Assembly (NCBI RefSeq): GCF_001645125.1 | Contig: NZ_LXKA01000338.1 | Coordinates: 215,939 to 279,938, forward strand | Length of the DNA: 64,000 nucleotides | Source: Paraburkholderia ginsengiterrae | GTDB taxonomy: Bacteria; Pseudomonadota; Gammaproteobacteria; Burkholderiales; Burkholderiaceae | Direction of reading: 5' to 3' | Shown: one piece after another, positions 42,483 through 52,121 of the stretch | Numbering within the stretch: the stretch's first letter is position 1 | Layout: every line of letters begins with the position of its first letter | Program-made: the position numbers and the translations under genes | The notes under the pieces: model-generated | Told to the model about the DNA's origin: nothing | The model's input: the letters and a program-made list of their open reading frames with translations, nothing else | Databases searched by the model: none

Positions 42483-43543
42483 CAGGACTCCAGTTCGAAT
42501 GTATGGGCCGGGCCGATCGGCGCGCGCGCATCGATCAGCGCGGCGGCGACGCGGGTCTTGTGGAACGTCGTATCGCCCCAGCTGCTCGCCAGCGCCCAGA
42601 TGCGTTTCATGAAAATCTGCAGATCCAGCTCCCACGTGTAGCCGATCGCGCCGTGCACCTGCATGGCGTGGCGCGCGGCGAGCTGTGCGGCCGCGGTGGC
42701 GGCGAGCTTGGCGTGCGACACATGCAGCGCGCGTTGCGGATCGTTATCGGCGATCGCGCAGGCGGCGCGATACACCACCGGTCGCGCGAATTCATAACGG
42801 ATCGCGACGTCGGCAAGCAGGTGCTTGAGCGCCTGATACGAGCCGATCGGTTTGCCGAACTGCTTGCGCTGCGCGCTGTAGTCGATCGCCACGTCCAGCA
42901 CGCGCTGCGTCAGGCCGAGCATTTGCGCGGCGACCGCGAACGCGCCACGATCCAGCGCGGCGTCGAGAAGCGGCGCGGCTTCGTCGCGCGATGCCACGCG
43001 CGTGCTCGCGGTAGGCTCCCATTCGACTTCGAACAGACGCCGCGAAGGATCGACGCTCTCCACCGCGTTCAACCGGCAAGCGTGCGGCGTGATCCAGTGC
43101 AGCTCCCCGCCGCGCTCGGCCAGCAACACTTGGGCAACGTGCGCGTCGCTGACATACGGATTCACCGGATGCGCAATCGCCGCGCGTGCCGCGCCCGCCG
43201 CGATGTCGCGCAACAGCGCGTCGCGCCGCTCGCCGGACGGCAAACCCTGCAGCAGGCCCACGCCCACCAGCGCCGTATCGAGCAGCGGTTCGGGACTCGC
43301 GAAATACCCGTAGGTCTGCGCGAGCTGCGCCCACTCCACCTCACCCAGCCCCATGCCGTCGTGACTTTCCGGCACGGAGAGCGCCGTCAGCCCCTGCTCG
43401 GCAAACAGCTTCCAGATGCTGTCCGAGCGGCCCGTCGGCGTGTTCCACAACTCGCGGATCAGCTCCGGCGTCATCTCCGTCATGAGAAAGCGCCGGACGC
43501 TCGTCACCAGCGCTTCCTGATCCTCGTTGAATACGAAATCCAT
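42482..43543 (-). CDS. Acyl-CoA dehydrogenase, short partner subunit (FadE32/33-like)
   Basis: A 353-residue acyl-CoA dehydrogenase homologue, shorter than the usual 380-400. The flavin-side motif RKQFGKPIGSYQALKHLLADV is present. The catalytic helix has LDRGAFAVAAQML in place of GFERG, and the C-terminus has HGAIGYTWELDLQIF. It lies 62 bases after a full-length dehydrogenase gene (43606) on the same strand and is likely its non-catalytic or co-catalytic partner in an alpha2beta2 enzyme, as with FadE31/32. Confidence 0.83.
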
Positions 43544-43605
43544 AGTTCCTCGCTCAATCCTTTAAGCGTCTGAATGCATGCCCGATGCGGCGTTCTCAGC
43601 CGGCA

Positions 43606-44787
43606 TCACGAGCGCGGCATCCCCAGCATCCGTTCCGCGACGATGTTGCGCTGGATCTCGTTGGTGCCCGCATAGATCGGCCCGGCCTGCGCGAACAGAA
43701 AACCATCGAGCCAGTTGCCGAGCGCGTCATGTTGTTCGCGCGAGTTCGGCACCACTTCGCCGCGCGCACCGAGAATGTCGAGCGCGGTCTGATGCATGCG
43801 CAGATCGAGCTCGGACCAGAACACCTTGTTGGTGCTCGACTCCGCGCCGATATGGCCGCCCTTCTGCAGGCGGCTGGCGGTCGCGTAGGTCGAGAGCGCG
43901 TAGGCCTGCGCGTCCATCCACGCGCTAATCACGCGTTCGCGCAAGGTCGGATCGCGATCGGCGTGGGCCTGATGCGCCAGATAGAGATCGCGCAGCGCCT
44001 CGGCGGTGCGTTGGAAGCGCGCGGGCGAGCGCAGCATCAGGCCGCGCTCGAAACCGGCCGTCGCCATCGCGACTTGCCAGCCCATGCCTTCGCCGGCGAG
44101 GCGGTTGCCGACCGGCACTCGCACGTCGTCGAAGAAAATCTCCGCGAAACCGGTCTGGCCGTTCAACTGGCGGATCGGCCGCACGGTGATGCCGGGCGTG
44201 GAGAGCGGCACCATCAGGAAAGTCAGGCCGTGATGGCGCGTGGATTGCGGATCGCTGCGAAAGAGGCCAAACAGCCAGTCGGCCCAGACCGCGCGTGTCG
44301 ACCAGATCTTCTGGCCGTTGAGGATGTACTCGTCGCCCGTTCCGCCGTCGCTGCGGATCGCACTCGCGCGGATCGCCGCCATGTCCGAGCCCGCGTTCGG
44401 TTCGGACCAGCCCTGCGCCCACACGTGCTCGCCCGCCGCCATGGCGGGCAGGAAGCGGGCCTTCTGCTCGTCGGTGCCGAAGTCCATCAGCGTCGGGCCG
44501 AGCAGAAAAATGCCGTTCTGATTCACCCGCATTGGCGCATCGGCGCGCCAGTATTCTTCTTCGAAGATCAGCCACTCGATCAGATCGCAGCCGCGCCCGC
44601 CCAGCTCACGCGGCCACGTCACCATGCTCCAGCGGCCCGAATGCAGCGTGCGCTCCCACGCGCGATGCGCGGCGAAGCCTTCTTCGGTGTCGAAGCTCGG
44701 CAGCGGCTCGCGCGGCACATGATCGGCGAGCCAGTCGCGAATCTCGGCGCGAAACGCGCGTTGTGCCGGTGTGTATTCGAGTTTCAT
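43606..44787 (-). CDS. Acyl-CoA dehydrogenase, catalytic subunit (FadE31-like)
   Basis: A 393-residue acyl-CoA dehydrogenase with WAQGWSEPNAGSDMAAIRA for flavin binding, a catalytic-type Glu in AGFERGLML and the C-terminal IYAGTNEIQRNIVAERMLGM. The gene overlaps echA20 (ATGA), so supply of the enzymes is coupled. With the short subunit encoded downstream it would form a heteromeric dehydrogenase for a ring-opened intermediate. Exact substrate order is uncertain. Confidence 0.86.
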   Translation of the reverse strand: MKLEYTPAQRAFRAEIRDWLADHVPREPLPSFDTEEGFAAHRAWERTLHSGRWSMVTWPRELGGRGCDLIEWLIFEEEYWRADAPMRVNQNGIFLLGPTLMDFGTDEQKARFLPAMAAGEHVWAQGWSEPNAGSDMAAIRASAIRSDGGTGDEYILNGQKIWSTRAVWADWLFGLFRSDPQSTRHHGLTFLMVPLSTPGITVRPIRQLNGQTGFAEIFFDDVRVPVGNRLAGEGMGWQVAMATAGFERGLMLRSPARFQRTAEALRDLYLAHQAHADRDPTLRERVISAWMDAQAYALSTYATASRLQKGGHIGAESSTNKVFWSELDLRMHQTALDILGARGEVVPNSREQHDALGNWLDGFLFAQAGPIYAGTNEIQRNIVAERMLGMPRS

Positions 44788-45593
44788 GCGCGCGCTCCGG
44801 CCTGGCGTTCGGTGTCGCTGAACTGCGCGTCACGTTTTTCGACGAAGGCCGAGCGTGCTTCGGCGGAATCGTTCGTCATATACGCCTGCAGCGTGAAGCC
44901 CTGCTCCCAGCGGTATTTGTCTTCGAGGTCGCCGTCTTCCACGCCGTTGAGCGCCTCCTTGGCGAGTTGCAGCATCGCCGGGCTCTTGGCGGCGATCTTG
45001 CGCGCCAGCTCGAAGGCCGCGTCACGCAACTGCTCGCGCGGCACGACGCGTTCGACCGCGCCGAGGCGATAGGCCTCGGCGGCGTCGACCATCTCGCCGG
45101 TGAAGTACATCGCGCGCACTTTCTGCACGCCGAACATGCGCTGCAGATGCGCGCCGCCGCCCATCGCGCCGCGGTCGATCTCGGGCACGCCAAAGCGCGC
45201 ACATTCCGACGCGACGATCACGTCCGCCGCGCCGCAGATGCCGATCCCGCCGCCCAGCACAAAGCCGTGCACGGCGACGATCACCGGTTTCGGATTGCGG
45301 TGCACGGCGCGAAAGGTTGCGTAGTTGCCGGCGTTGACCGACACGATCCGCTCCGGATGCGCGGCCAGTTCCTTGATGTCGACGCCCGCGCAGTCGCCGC
45401 GCCCCGCGCCGCGCAGGACGATCACGTGTACGCTGTCGTCGCGGCCGAGTGCGTCGATCGCGTCGGCGAGCGCCCGCCAGCCACGCGAGTCGAGTGCATT
45501 GACGGGCGGCTGATCGATCACCAGCTCGCCGATTCCGCCTTCGCGTTCGATCCTGAACGGCAGCGAGCGGACGCTATTGATGGGTTCTGTCAT
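44784..45593 (-). CDS. echA20: Enoyl-CoA hydratase-family ring-opening hydrolase EchA20
   Basis: A 269-residue crotonase-fold enzyme. In Mycobacterium tuberculosis EchA20 opens the last-but-one steroid ring of HIEC-CoA. Shared features are PPVNALDSRGWRALADAID, RGAGRGDCAGVDIKE, FGVPEIDRGAMGGGAHLQRM and KEALNGVEDGDLEDKYRWEQGFTLQ. The oxyanion hole is in GVDIKE and GFVLGGGIG. It lies between the ipdC gene (113-base gap) and a dehydrogenase gene. The short gap 45594-45706 shows no feature. Confidence 0.9.
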   Translation of the reverse strand: MTEPINSVRSLPFRIEREGGIGELVIDQPPVNALDSRGWRALADAIDALGRDDSVHVIVLRGAGRGDCAGVDIKELAAHPERIVSVNAGNYATFRAVHRNPKPVIVAVHGFVLGGGIGICGAADVIVASECARFGVPEIDRGAMGGGAHLQRMFGVQKVRAMYFTGEMVDAAEAYRLGAVERVVPREQLRDAAFELARKIAAKSPAMLQLAKEALNGVEDGDLEDKYRWEQGFTLQAYMTNDSAEARSAFVEKRDAQFSDTERQAGARA

Positions 45594-45706
45594 GTCTCCG
45601 TCCCTGGTGTTTGATGTGGGTTTGTTTTACGAGCTCACGTGCTGGGTCGCGCGCGGCCCGGTGCGGTGACGCATACGTTGGCGCGTGCGCGGCGTCATAG
45701 GTTGAT

Positions 45707-46789
45707 TCACGCGTGAACCGGTATGCCGCGCATGGCGGCCAGCGCGTCGAGCCGCGCCACCGCTTCGTCGACAATGCGGGCAATCACGCTTTCGCACGGC
45801 TCGATCGCGCCGATCACCGCCGCGACCTGGCCGCTCGGCAGCACGCCTTCGTCCGGTGCGCCGTCGACGATCGCGCGCTGGATCAGAAACGGCGCGTTCG
45901 CCGCCATCAGCGTCTGGCTCGCGGTGTAGCTGTGCTCGCGCAGTGCCTTGAGTCCGAGCGACGCCATCTGCGCGAAGCTCATGCCGCTCTGGCGGCGCCA
46001 CGCTTCCGCCGTGCGCAGCGCGAACAGCGTGCGGCGCAGCGGGCCGAAGCCTTCCAGACGCAGCAGGTAGGGGTTGTCGATCATGCGTTGCGGCAAGCCG
46101 TCGAGCGCAGCCGACACGCGAATCTGCGACGGGTCGTTGACCGCCACGTAACGTTCGAGCGTCGCGCGCGGCACGGGCGACTCTTCGGTCATCAGGAAGC
46201 GCGTGCCCATCGCGATGCCGGCCGCGCCGTAGCCGAGCGCGGCGGCGAGGCGGCGTCCATCGAAGAAGCCGCCCGCGGCGATCACCGGCACGTTCACGGC
46301 ATCCAGCACGCGCGGCAGCAGCAGCGTGGTCGGCACCGAGCCCGTGTGGCCGCCGCCTTCCGCGCCCTGCACCGTCACCGCATCGGCGCCGAGTTCGACG
46401 GCTTTCTGCGCATGCTTCGGCGCGCCGACGGTCGGAATGCACATCACGCCCGCGTCCTTGAAACGTCGGATCGTTTTCGCGTCCGGTCCGCGTCCGTAAC
46501 TCACGGCGCGCAGCTTGTGCTTGATCGCCAGATCGACGACCTGTGCCGCGTTCGGCTGGAACATATGGAAGTTGATGCCGAAGGGCCGGTCCGTGAGTTC
46601 CTTCACGCGCAGAATTTCGGCCTCCACACGGTCTGCTTCGAGCGTCGCGCCGGCGAGAAAGCCGAAGCCGCCCGCGTTGCAGGTAGCGGCCACGAGGCGA
46701 GCATCGGCGACCCAACCCATCGCCGTCTGCACGATCGGATAGCGGCAGCCGAGCAGATCGCACAGCGGCGTATGCAGGGCCGCGCTCAT
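45707..46789 (-). CDS. ipdC: Nitronate monooxygenase-family enzyme IpdC
   Basis: A 360-residue flavin TIM-barrel protein of the 2-nitropropane-dioxygenase family. Motifs are PIVQTAMGWVADARLVAATCNAGGFGFLAG, then VTVQGAEGGGHTGSVPTTLLLPRV for the flavin phosphate, and VIAAGGFFDGRRLAAALGYGAAGIAMGTRFL. In steroid degraders this is IpdC, a reductase of ring-C/D CoA intermediates, always encoded with ipdAB and echA20 as here. Its ATG overlaps the stop of the upstream hydratase gene (ATGA), fixing the start. Confidence 0.9.
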   Translation of the reverse strand: MSAALHTPLCDLLGCRYPIVQTAMGWVADARLVAATCNAGGFGFLAGATLEADRVEAEILRVKELTDRPFGINFHMFQPNAAQVVDLAIKHKLRAVSYGRGPDAKTIRRFKDAGVMCIPTVGAPKHAQKAVELGADAVTVQGAEGGGHTGSVPTTLLLPRVLDAVNVPVIAAGGFFDGRRLAAALGYGAAGIAMGTRFLMTEESPVPRATLERYVAVNDPSQIRVSAALDGLPQRMIDNPYLLRLEGFGPLRRTLFALRTAEAWRRQSGMSFAQMASLGLKALREHSYTASQTLMAANAPFLIQRAIVDGAPDEGVLPSGQVAAVIGAIEPCESVIARIVDEAVARLDALAAMRGIPVHA

Positions 46790-47724
46790 GCGCGTTCTCC
46801 GTTTGCGGCCGCCGTGGCGTTCGCTGTGGCGGCATGATCGGCGCTTGCGGGCGTGGCGCGTTGCGAGTCGGCCATCTTGCGGGCGTCGTAGCCGCCGAGC
46901 TTGTCGCCGCTCACCAGTTCGTTGTGAGCATGCGCGAAGTGATGCCATGCGAAGGCCGCGTCCATCGCCGCGCGCTTGCCCTGCAATTCTTCGACGTGAT
47001 TCACGGCCTGCTTGGTCAGCGTGAGGCCGAGCCTCGGCATGCGCGCGATCTTTGCGGCGACCTCCGTGACGGTGTCCTGCAAACGTTCGCGCGGCACGAC
47101 GCGATTGACCATGCCCATCTGATACGCGCGCGCCGCGTCCATGCGTTCGCCGAGAAACAGAAATTCCTTGGCGATGCGCGGATTCAACTCATACGCATGC
47201 GCGAAATATTCGACACCGGGAATCCCCATGCGTACGACCGGGTCGGAGAAGAACGCGTCGTCCGAGGCAACGATCAGATCGCACACCCACGCCAGCATCA
47301 AACCGCCTGCCACGCACGCGCCCTGCACCATCGCAATGGTCGGCTTGGGCAGATCGCGCCAGCGGCGGCACATGCCGAGATACACCTCCTGCTCGCGGGC
47401 GTAGAGAAACTCGCCGCCTTCCTTGCCCACATGGTCGTACCAGAGCGAGGTCCGCTCGAACGACTGGTTGATGTCGCGGCCCGGCGTGCCAATATCGTGG
47501 CCCGCCGAGAAGTGCTTGCCCGCGCCCGCCAGCACGATGACTTTCACCGCGTCGTCGTTCGAGGCACGCTTGAAGGCCGCATCGAGCGCATACGTCATTT
47601 TCGAGTTCTGCGCGTTGTGATACTCGGGGCGGTTCATCGTGATGGTCGCGATGCCGTCGCTCACGCGGTACTCGACCACGTTGTCGCCCGCTTCCGTTGC
47701 TGCCGTGGATGGTTGATTCGACAT
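46786..47724 (-). CDS. Enoyl-CoA hydratase/isomerase family protein (ring C/D degradation)
   Basis: A 312-residue crotonase-fold protein with an unusually long insertion after the oxyanion segment (FSAGHDIGTPGRDINQSFERTSLWYDHVGKEGG) and an Ala/Thr-rich C-terminal tail. The second oxyanion segment is GACVAGGLMLAWVCDLIVAS. It starts 8 bases after the ipdB stop with GAGGG as ribosome site, and overlaps ipdC at its end. Comamonas-type clusters contain a second hydratase (ScdN) at a similar place; equivalence is inferred. It is not EchA20, which is at 44784. Confidence 0.87.
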   Translation of the reverse strand: MSNQPSTAATEAGDNVVEYRVSDGIATITMNRPEYHNAQNSKMTYALDAAFKRASNDDAVKVIVLAGAGKHFSAGHDIGTPGRDINQSFERTSLWYDHVGKEGGEFLYAREQEVYLGMCRRWRDLPKPTIAMVQGACVAGGLMLAWVCDLIVASDDAFFSDPVVRMGIPGVEYFAHAYELNPRIAKEFLFLGERMDAARAYQMGMVNRVVPRERLQDTVTEVAAKIARMPRLGLTLTKQAVNHVEELQGKRAAMDAAFAWHHFAHAHNELVSGDKLGGYDARKMADSQRATPASADHAATANATAAANGERA

Positions 47725-47732
47725 GACGTCCC

Positions 47733-48530
47733 TCACACGCGGCGCGGCGCAGGGTTGTTGCGCACAACAGTCGCACGCAGGTTGTGGGGGTCGAGCGAGC
47801 GCACGATGCGCAGATCGTCCGCTGTCGGGGGCGGCGTCACCTGCATCTCGGGATGCGCGAGCAACGGGAAACCGGTCACGTCCTGCACTTCGTCGAAGCT
47901 CACGCCCGGATGCAGCGAACGCACCTGGACCGCGTGGTCCGGCCCGCCGAAGTCCATCACGCACAGATCGGTGATGATGCTGCGCAGATCGGTGAAGGCA
48001 CGCATGCCCGGAATCTCGCGGGCCGGGTTGTAGCCCACGCTGCACACCATGTCCACTTCACCGGCCACGAAGGTGCGCTTGCCATGCCCGCTCACGAAGA
48101 ACGAATTCGCGTGATTGATGCTGTTGCCCGGAAAACCGCGTGCGCCAAGCAATTGCGTTTTCGGCTTTGAATAGTCATCGCCGAGCCAAGAGATGTTGGC
48201 CTGCCCGAAGCGGTCGATCTGTGTCGGCATCACCAGCGCGTGGCGCCTGCCGTGCCACACGCAATCGAACACCCGCTCGTAGGTCATCAGGCCCGAGGCC
48301 TCGACGCGATAGCCCGCTTCGCGCGGCCCGAGCGGGACCGGGTTTTCGACCAGATAGGCCTCGCCGTCGGTGAGCATCAGCCCGGCGTTGTACGCGAGAC
48401 ACGCGAGCCCCGCGGCGAGGCGCGGGCCCGTGCCGATGCCGGTTGCCAGCACTTCGCCGTCGTCGCGCCAGACGCGCGCCGCGGCGGTGATCATGAGTTC
48501 AGCCAGGGAATAATCGAGAGAGTCGCTCAT
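47733..48530 (-). CDS. ipdB: Ring-opening CoA-transferase-fold hydrolase, subunit IpdB
   Basis: A 265-residue beta subunit of IpdAB, a CoA-transferase-fold enzyme that hydrolyses the ring of COCHEA-CoA. Features are LAELMITAAARVWRDDGEVLATGIG, then DIDRFGQANISWLGDDYSK-like text (TQIDRFGQANISWLG), and ITDLCVMDFGGPDHAVQVRSLHPGVSFDEVQDVTGFPL near the end. GGAG lies 6 bases before the ATG at 48530; the frame extending to 48572 lacks a site. It is 10 bases downstream of ipdA. Confidence 0.92.
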   Translation of the reverse strand: MSDSLDYSLAELMITAAARVWRDDGEVLATGIGTGPRLAAGLACLAYNAGLMLTDGEAYLVENPVPLGPREAGYRVEASGLMTYERVFDCVWHGRRHALVMPTQIDRFGQANISWLGDDYSKPKTQLLGARGFPGNSINHANSFFVSGHGKRTFVAGEVDMVCSVGYNPAREIPGMRAFTDLRSIITDLCVMDFGGPDHAVQVRSLHPGVSFDEVQDVTGFPLLAHPEMQVTPPPTADDLRIVRSLDPHNLRATVVRNNPAPRRV

Positions 48531-48540
48531 CTGCGCTCCA

Positions 48541-49425
48541 TTACAGAATCGGCAACGGCAACGCCGCCACATGGGACCGGCCGCCTGCGCGTTGCAGATA
48601 GCCCGCTTCGTCGGTGCCTACCACGTCCTTCAGATAAGCGGCGGTTTGTGCGTCGCCCTCCGCGCTCGCGCAGTACGCCTTCAGTTGCGGCAAATCCCAG
48701 CCATAGGCCGGCGCGCACGAAGTCGGATGCGCGCCGCACGGCGCGTGCACCACGCCGCTCACGAGCGAGCGTTCGAAGGTGTTGCGGCGCGCGAGATCGA
48801 GCTCACTGCTGGCGAGCGACTCCACCACCGTCTCGCTGCTGACGAAACACTTCTTCGCCGCGCGCGCGAACCAGGCGTCGAAGAACGGATCCGGACCGTC
48901 GATACGCGTATTGCCCAGCTGGTCCGCCGCATTCACGTGCAGCAGCGCGGCGTCGAGTTCGAGCGCGGGCATGGCGAGCAGCGTCTCGCCGCCATAAGGC
49001 GACGTCACGGTGCGCAAATGCGGCGCGTGCTTGAGCAGATCGGTGCCGAGCCCAACACGCGTGGGCAGGAACGGCAAGCGCGCGGCAGCGGCCCTCAGGC
49101 CGAGTTGCAGCATGCCTTCGTCGAGTTCCCAGACGTCGACCGCGCCCTGTTCACGCGCCCGGCGGAAATGCGGTTCCAGCGGAATCACGTCGAGCGAGAC
49201 AAAGCCGAACACGACCTTGCGCACCTTGCCCGCCGCGCACAGCAGGCCGACATCGGGGCCGCCATACGCGACCACCGTCAGGTCCTTCAGATTCGAGCGG
49301 ACGATTTCGCGCACCAGCGCCATCGGCTTGCGGCGCGGACCCCAGCCGCCAATGCCGATGGTCATGCCGTCGGCGAGTTGCGCGACCACGTCGCGCGCAC
49401 TGAGTTGTTTGTCGAGTGTGTTCAT
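48541..49425 (-). CDS. ipdA: Ring-opening CoA-transferase-fold hydrolase, subunit IpdA
   Basis: A 294-residue alpha subunit of IpdAB. The start LSARDVVAQLADGMTIGIGGWGPRRKPMALV is the CoA-transferase glycine motif. The acidic run VWELDEGMLQLGLRAAAARLPFLPTR around residues 99-103 is where the catalytic Glu of IpdA is expected. The pair opens the last ring, after EchA20. It lies 6 bases after hsaC, so A-ring and C/D-ring genes share a transcript. Confidence 0.92.
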   Translation of the reverse strand: MNTLDKQLSARDVVAQLADGMTIGIGGWGPRRKPMALVREIVRSNLKDLTVVAYGGPDVGLLCAAGKVRKVVFGFVSLDVIPLEPHFRRAREQGAVDVWELDEGMLQLGLRAAAARLPFLPTRVGLGTDLLKHAPHLRTVTSPYGGETLLAMPALELDAALLHVNAADQLGNTRIDGPDPFFDAWFARAAKKCFVSSETVVESLASSELDLARRNTFERSLVSGVVHAPCGAHPTSCAPAYGWDLPQLKAYCASAEGDAQTAAYLKDVVGTDEAGYLQRAGGRSHVAALPLPIL

Positions 49426-49431
49426 ATCGGT

Positions 49432-50328
49432 CTAGCGGAATCCCACGCTGAAGTCATGTCCCCACAGGCTCACGCGCGTCGCCTCGTAGACGCTGTGCTG
49501 CGCCCAGTCGACCGTCAGGCCGCCGTAGCCGTATTCCAGATCGAAGCCGCCGGGCGTCTTCATGTAGAACGAGATCATGTGGTCGTTGCAATGGCGCCCG
49601 AGCGTCGCGGAGAGCTTCACGTCTTGCGCCGCCACGCGGTCGAGCGCGCGGCCCACTTCATCCATGGAATCGACTTCGGCCATCACGTGAATGCAGCCGG
49701 ATGGCACCGCCAGGTCCATGATCGCGAGGCTGTGGTGGCGCGCGTTCTTGCAATGCAGGAAGTGGATGCGCTTTTCGGGCTCGGCCGGATCGTCGGTAAA
49801 GCGCACGCGGAAGATGTCGGAGAGTTCGAACCCCATCACGTTGCGCAGGAACGCATCGGTGGCGTCGAAGTGCGGCGCGGGCAGCACAGCGTGACCCAGG
49901 CCCATCGAACCGGTGACGAAACCCGGCACGCCGAGCGGCGATACGAAGCGGCGGAAATCGGCGCGCACGCCCCAGAAAAACTCGTGCCGGTTGCCGGACG
50001 GATCGACGCACCACGCCATCGCCTGCGCGCGGCGCAACGCGGTTTCCGCGGCGCCGGCGCGGACCACTTCTGCTCCGCTCAGTTCCAGCGCGCGGACGGC
50101 GTCGTCGAACGCGGCGGCGTCCGGCAATTCCCAGCCGGACGCGAGATAGCGGTCGGTGTCGCCGGGCACGATCAGGTAGCGGAAATCGCGCTCATCCATC
50201 TTCAGATACAGCGCGCCGCCCGCGGCGTCCTGCGCCTGCATGCCCAGCACGTTTTCAGCGTAATCGCGCCAGTTGTCGACCTTGGCCGACTGTACGACGA
50301 CGTAGCCTAAAGCCCGCACATCGATCAT
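49432..50328 (-). CDS. hsaC: Extradiol dioxygenase HsaC (3,4-DHSA dioxygenase)
   Basis: A 298-residue two-domain type I extradiol dioxygenase that cleaves the catechol 3,4-DHSA at the meta position. Iron ligands are His146 (MGLGHAVLPAP), a His in NARHHSLAIMD (about 199) and Glu265 (TPGGFDLEYGYGG). The family C-terminus (VYEATRVSLWGHDF) is intact. It is the first gene of a run reaching to the RND gene, and the conserved operator lies 61 bases upstream of its ATG. Confidence 0.95.
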   Translation of the reverse strand: MIDVRALGYVVVQSAKVDNWRDYAENVLGMQAQDAAGGALYLKMDERDFRYLIVPGDTDRYLASGWELPDAAAFDDAVRALELSGAEVVRAGAAETALRRAQAMAWCVDPSGNRHEFFWGVRADFRRFVSPLGVPGFVTGSMGLGHAVLPAPHFDATDAFLRNVMGFELSDIFRVRFTDDPAEPEKRIHFLHCKNARHHSLAIMDLAVPSGCIHVMAEVDSMDEVGRALDRVAAQDVKLSATLGRHCNDHMISFYMKTPGGFDLEYGYGGLTVDWAQHSVYEATRVSLWGHDFSVGFR

Positions 50329-50389
50329 CTCCGACTCCTCCAGAAGCTGTTGTTGTCAGGCTTATTCTGGCGGTGCGCGGCGTGGGCAA

Positions 50390-50408
50390 CATCGTCTGTT
50401 GGGACTAG
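50390..50408 (-). promoter_or_regulatory. Conserved steroid-cluster operator, site B (upstream of hsaC)
   Basis: In gene orientation it reads CTAGTCC-CAACA-GACGATG, an exact consensus match. Its edge overlaps the stop codon of fadD3 (50405-50407), so the motif is kept even where it collides with coding sequence. Confidence 0.75.
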
Positions 50409-52054
50409 CCAGCAGCGGTGTTTTCAGCGGTTTTTCCAAGGGTTTCCGTGCGGGATTCCGACCCTTCGCGCAGGCGATACTTGAGCACCTTGCCGGCCGC
50501 GCTGACGGGCAGCTGATCGACCAGCGTGAGGTAGCGCGGCACCTTGTAATTCGCCATGTTCTTGCGGGCCCACTCGATCAGCTCCGTCTCGCTCGCATGC
50601 TCGCCCGAGCGCAGCACGACATAGGCGTGCCCCACTTCGCCGAGCCGCTCGTCGGGCACGCCGACCACCGCCACCTGCGCGACCGCCGGGTGTCCGTTGA
50701 AGAGGCGCTCGATCTCCGCCGGATAGCAGTTGAACCCACCGACAATGAACATGTCCTTGATGCGGTCCGTTATGCGCAGATAGCCGCGCTCGTCGAGCGT
50801 GCCGAGATCGCCCGTGTGCAGCCAGCCTTCGGCGTCGATGGTGTCCAGCGCCGCTTCCTGCGTCGTACCCTGCTGGCCGAAATACCCCTGCATCACGTTG
50901 TAGCCGCGAATCTGCACTTCGCCGGTCGCGCCGGCTGGAAGCGTGGCTCCGCCACCGTCCGCGATACGGATCTCGACGCCCGGCATGGCGCGGCCCGAGG
51001 TGTGCGCTACGGTTTCGGCATCGTCGCCCTGGCGGCACAGCGTGGCAAAACCGCACGATTCCGTCAGACCATAGCCTGTCACCACCGTCTCGAAACCCAG
51101 TTGCGTGCGCATTCTTTCGACGAGGCTCGGCGCAATCGCCGCGGCCCCCGTTACCGCGACGCGCAGCGAGGACAGATCGCGCGCGGCCAGATCGGGTATG
51201 TCGAGCAACGCGTGATAGAGCGTCGGCGGCCCCGGCAGCACGGAAACGCGATCGCGCACGATCCGCTCCAGCACCCGCGCCGGGTTGAACACCAGATGCG
51301 GCAGCACGGCCGCGCCGCTCGCGAGGGCCGCGAGCCAACCGGCCTTGTAACCGAACGCGTGAAAAAACGGATTGACGATCAGGTAGCGGTCACCCTCGCG
51401 TAGCATCACGATCTGCGTCCAGTCATGGATCGCCTGGAGATTCTGGCCGTGCGTGGTCATCACGCCCTTGGGACGCCCCGTCGTGCCGGACGTGAACATG
51501 ATGTCCATCAGCGTATCGGGGCGCACTGCCGCTTCACGGCCGCGGAACGTTTCCATCGACGTGCCCGCCGCGCGCAGCAAAAACGCCTCCCACGTTTCGT
51601 CGCAGCCGGGGCGTTCGCTTGCCGTGTGCTCCGGCTCGCCGTCGAACACGACGATCCGCTCCAGCGACGCCGGGCGGTGCGCGGCCAGCATCGCCGGATA
51701 CGAATCGCCGAGGAAGGTGCCGCAGCAGAACAGCAGCCGCGCGCCGCTGTCCTCGAGAATCGCGCCGGCTTCGAGGCCCTTCATGCGGGTGTTGATCGGC
51801 ACCAGCGCCGCGCCCGCGCTATGAATCGCCAGCGCCGCGACGATCCAGTGCGCGACGTTCGGCGCCCAGATCGCGACGCGCTCGCCCGGCCGGATGCCGC
51901 AACTGAGCAGCGCGCGCGCGGCCTCGATGCGCGCGGCGTCGAGCTGCGCATAGCTGAGACTGCCCTGCGCCGTTTCGATGGCGATGCGCGTGCCGTAGCG
52001 CTCGGCGCCCCGTGCGATCAGCGCGGGCGTCGTCAGAATGTGGTTCAGCGTCAT
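50405..52054 (-). CDS. fadD3: HIP-CoA synthetase FadD3
   Basis: A 549-residue acyl-CoA synthetase that activates 3aH-4alpha(3'-propanoate)-7a-methylhexahydro-1,5-indanedione (HIP), the entry to ring-C/D breakdown. The AMP-binding P-loop is MFTSGTTGRPKGVMTTH, the A5 motif is YGLTESCGF, and the C-terminal catalytic Lys lies in PVSAAGKVLKYRLRE. The assignment to HIP follows from context, since no other acid of this pathway needs a synthetase. No clear ribosome site precedes 52054. Confidence 0.9.
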   Translation of the reverse strand: MTLNHILTTPALIARGAERYGTRIAIETAQGSLSYAQLDAARIEAARALLSCGIRPGERVAIWAPNVAHWIVAALAIHSAGAALVPINTRMKGLEAGAILEDSGARLLFCCGTFLGDSYPAMLAAHRPASLERIVVFDGEPEHTASERPGCDETWEAFLLRAAGTSMETFRGREAAVRPDTLMDIMFTSGTTGRPKGVMTTHGQNLQAIHDWTQIVMLREGDRYLIVNPFFHAFGYKAGWLAALASGAAVLPHLVFNPARVLERIVRDRVSVLPGPPTLYHALLDIPDLAARDLSSLRVAVTGAAAIAPSLVERMRTQLGFETVVTGYGLTESCGFATLCRQGDDAETVAHTSGRAMPGVEIRIADGGGATLPAGATGEVQIRGYNVMQGYFGQQGTTQEAALDTIDAEGWLHTGDLGTLDERGYLRITDRIKDMFIVGGFNCYPAEIERLFNGHPAVAQVAVVGVPDERLGEVGHAYVVLRSGEHASETELIEWARKNMANYKVPRYLTLVDQLPVSAAGKVLKYRLREGSESRTETLGKTAENTAAG

Positions 52055-52121
52055 GATGAATTCAATGGAGAGGGTTCGCGGCGCGCGCCACATGCGAACG
52101 CTGTGCGTGCGCGCCGTGAAC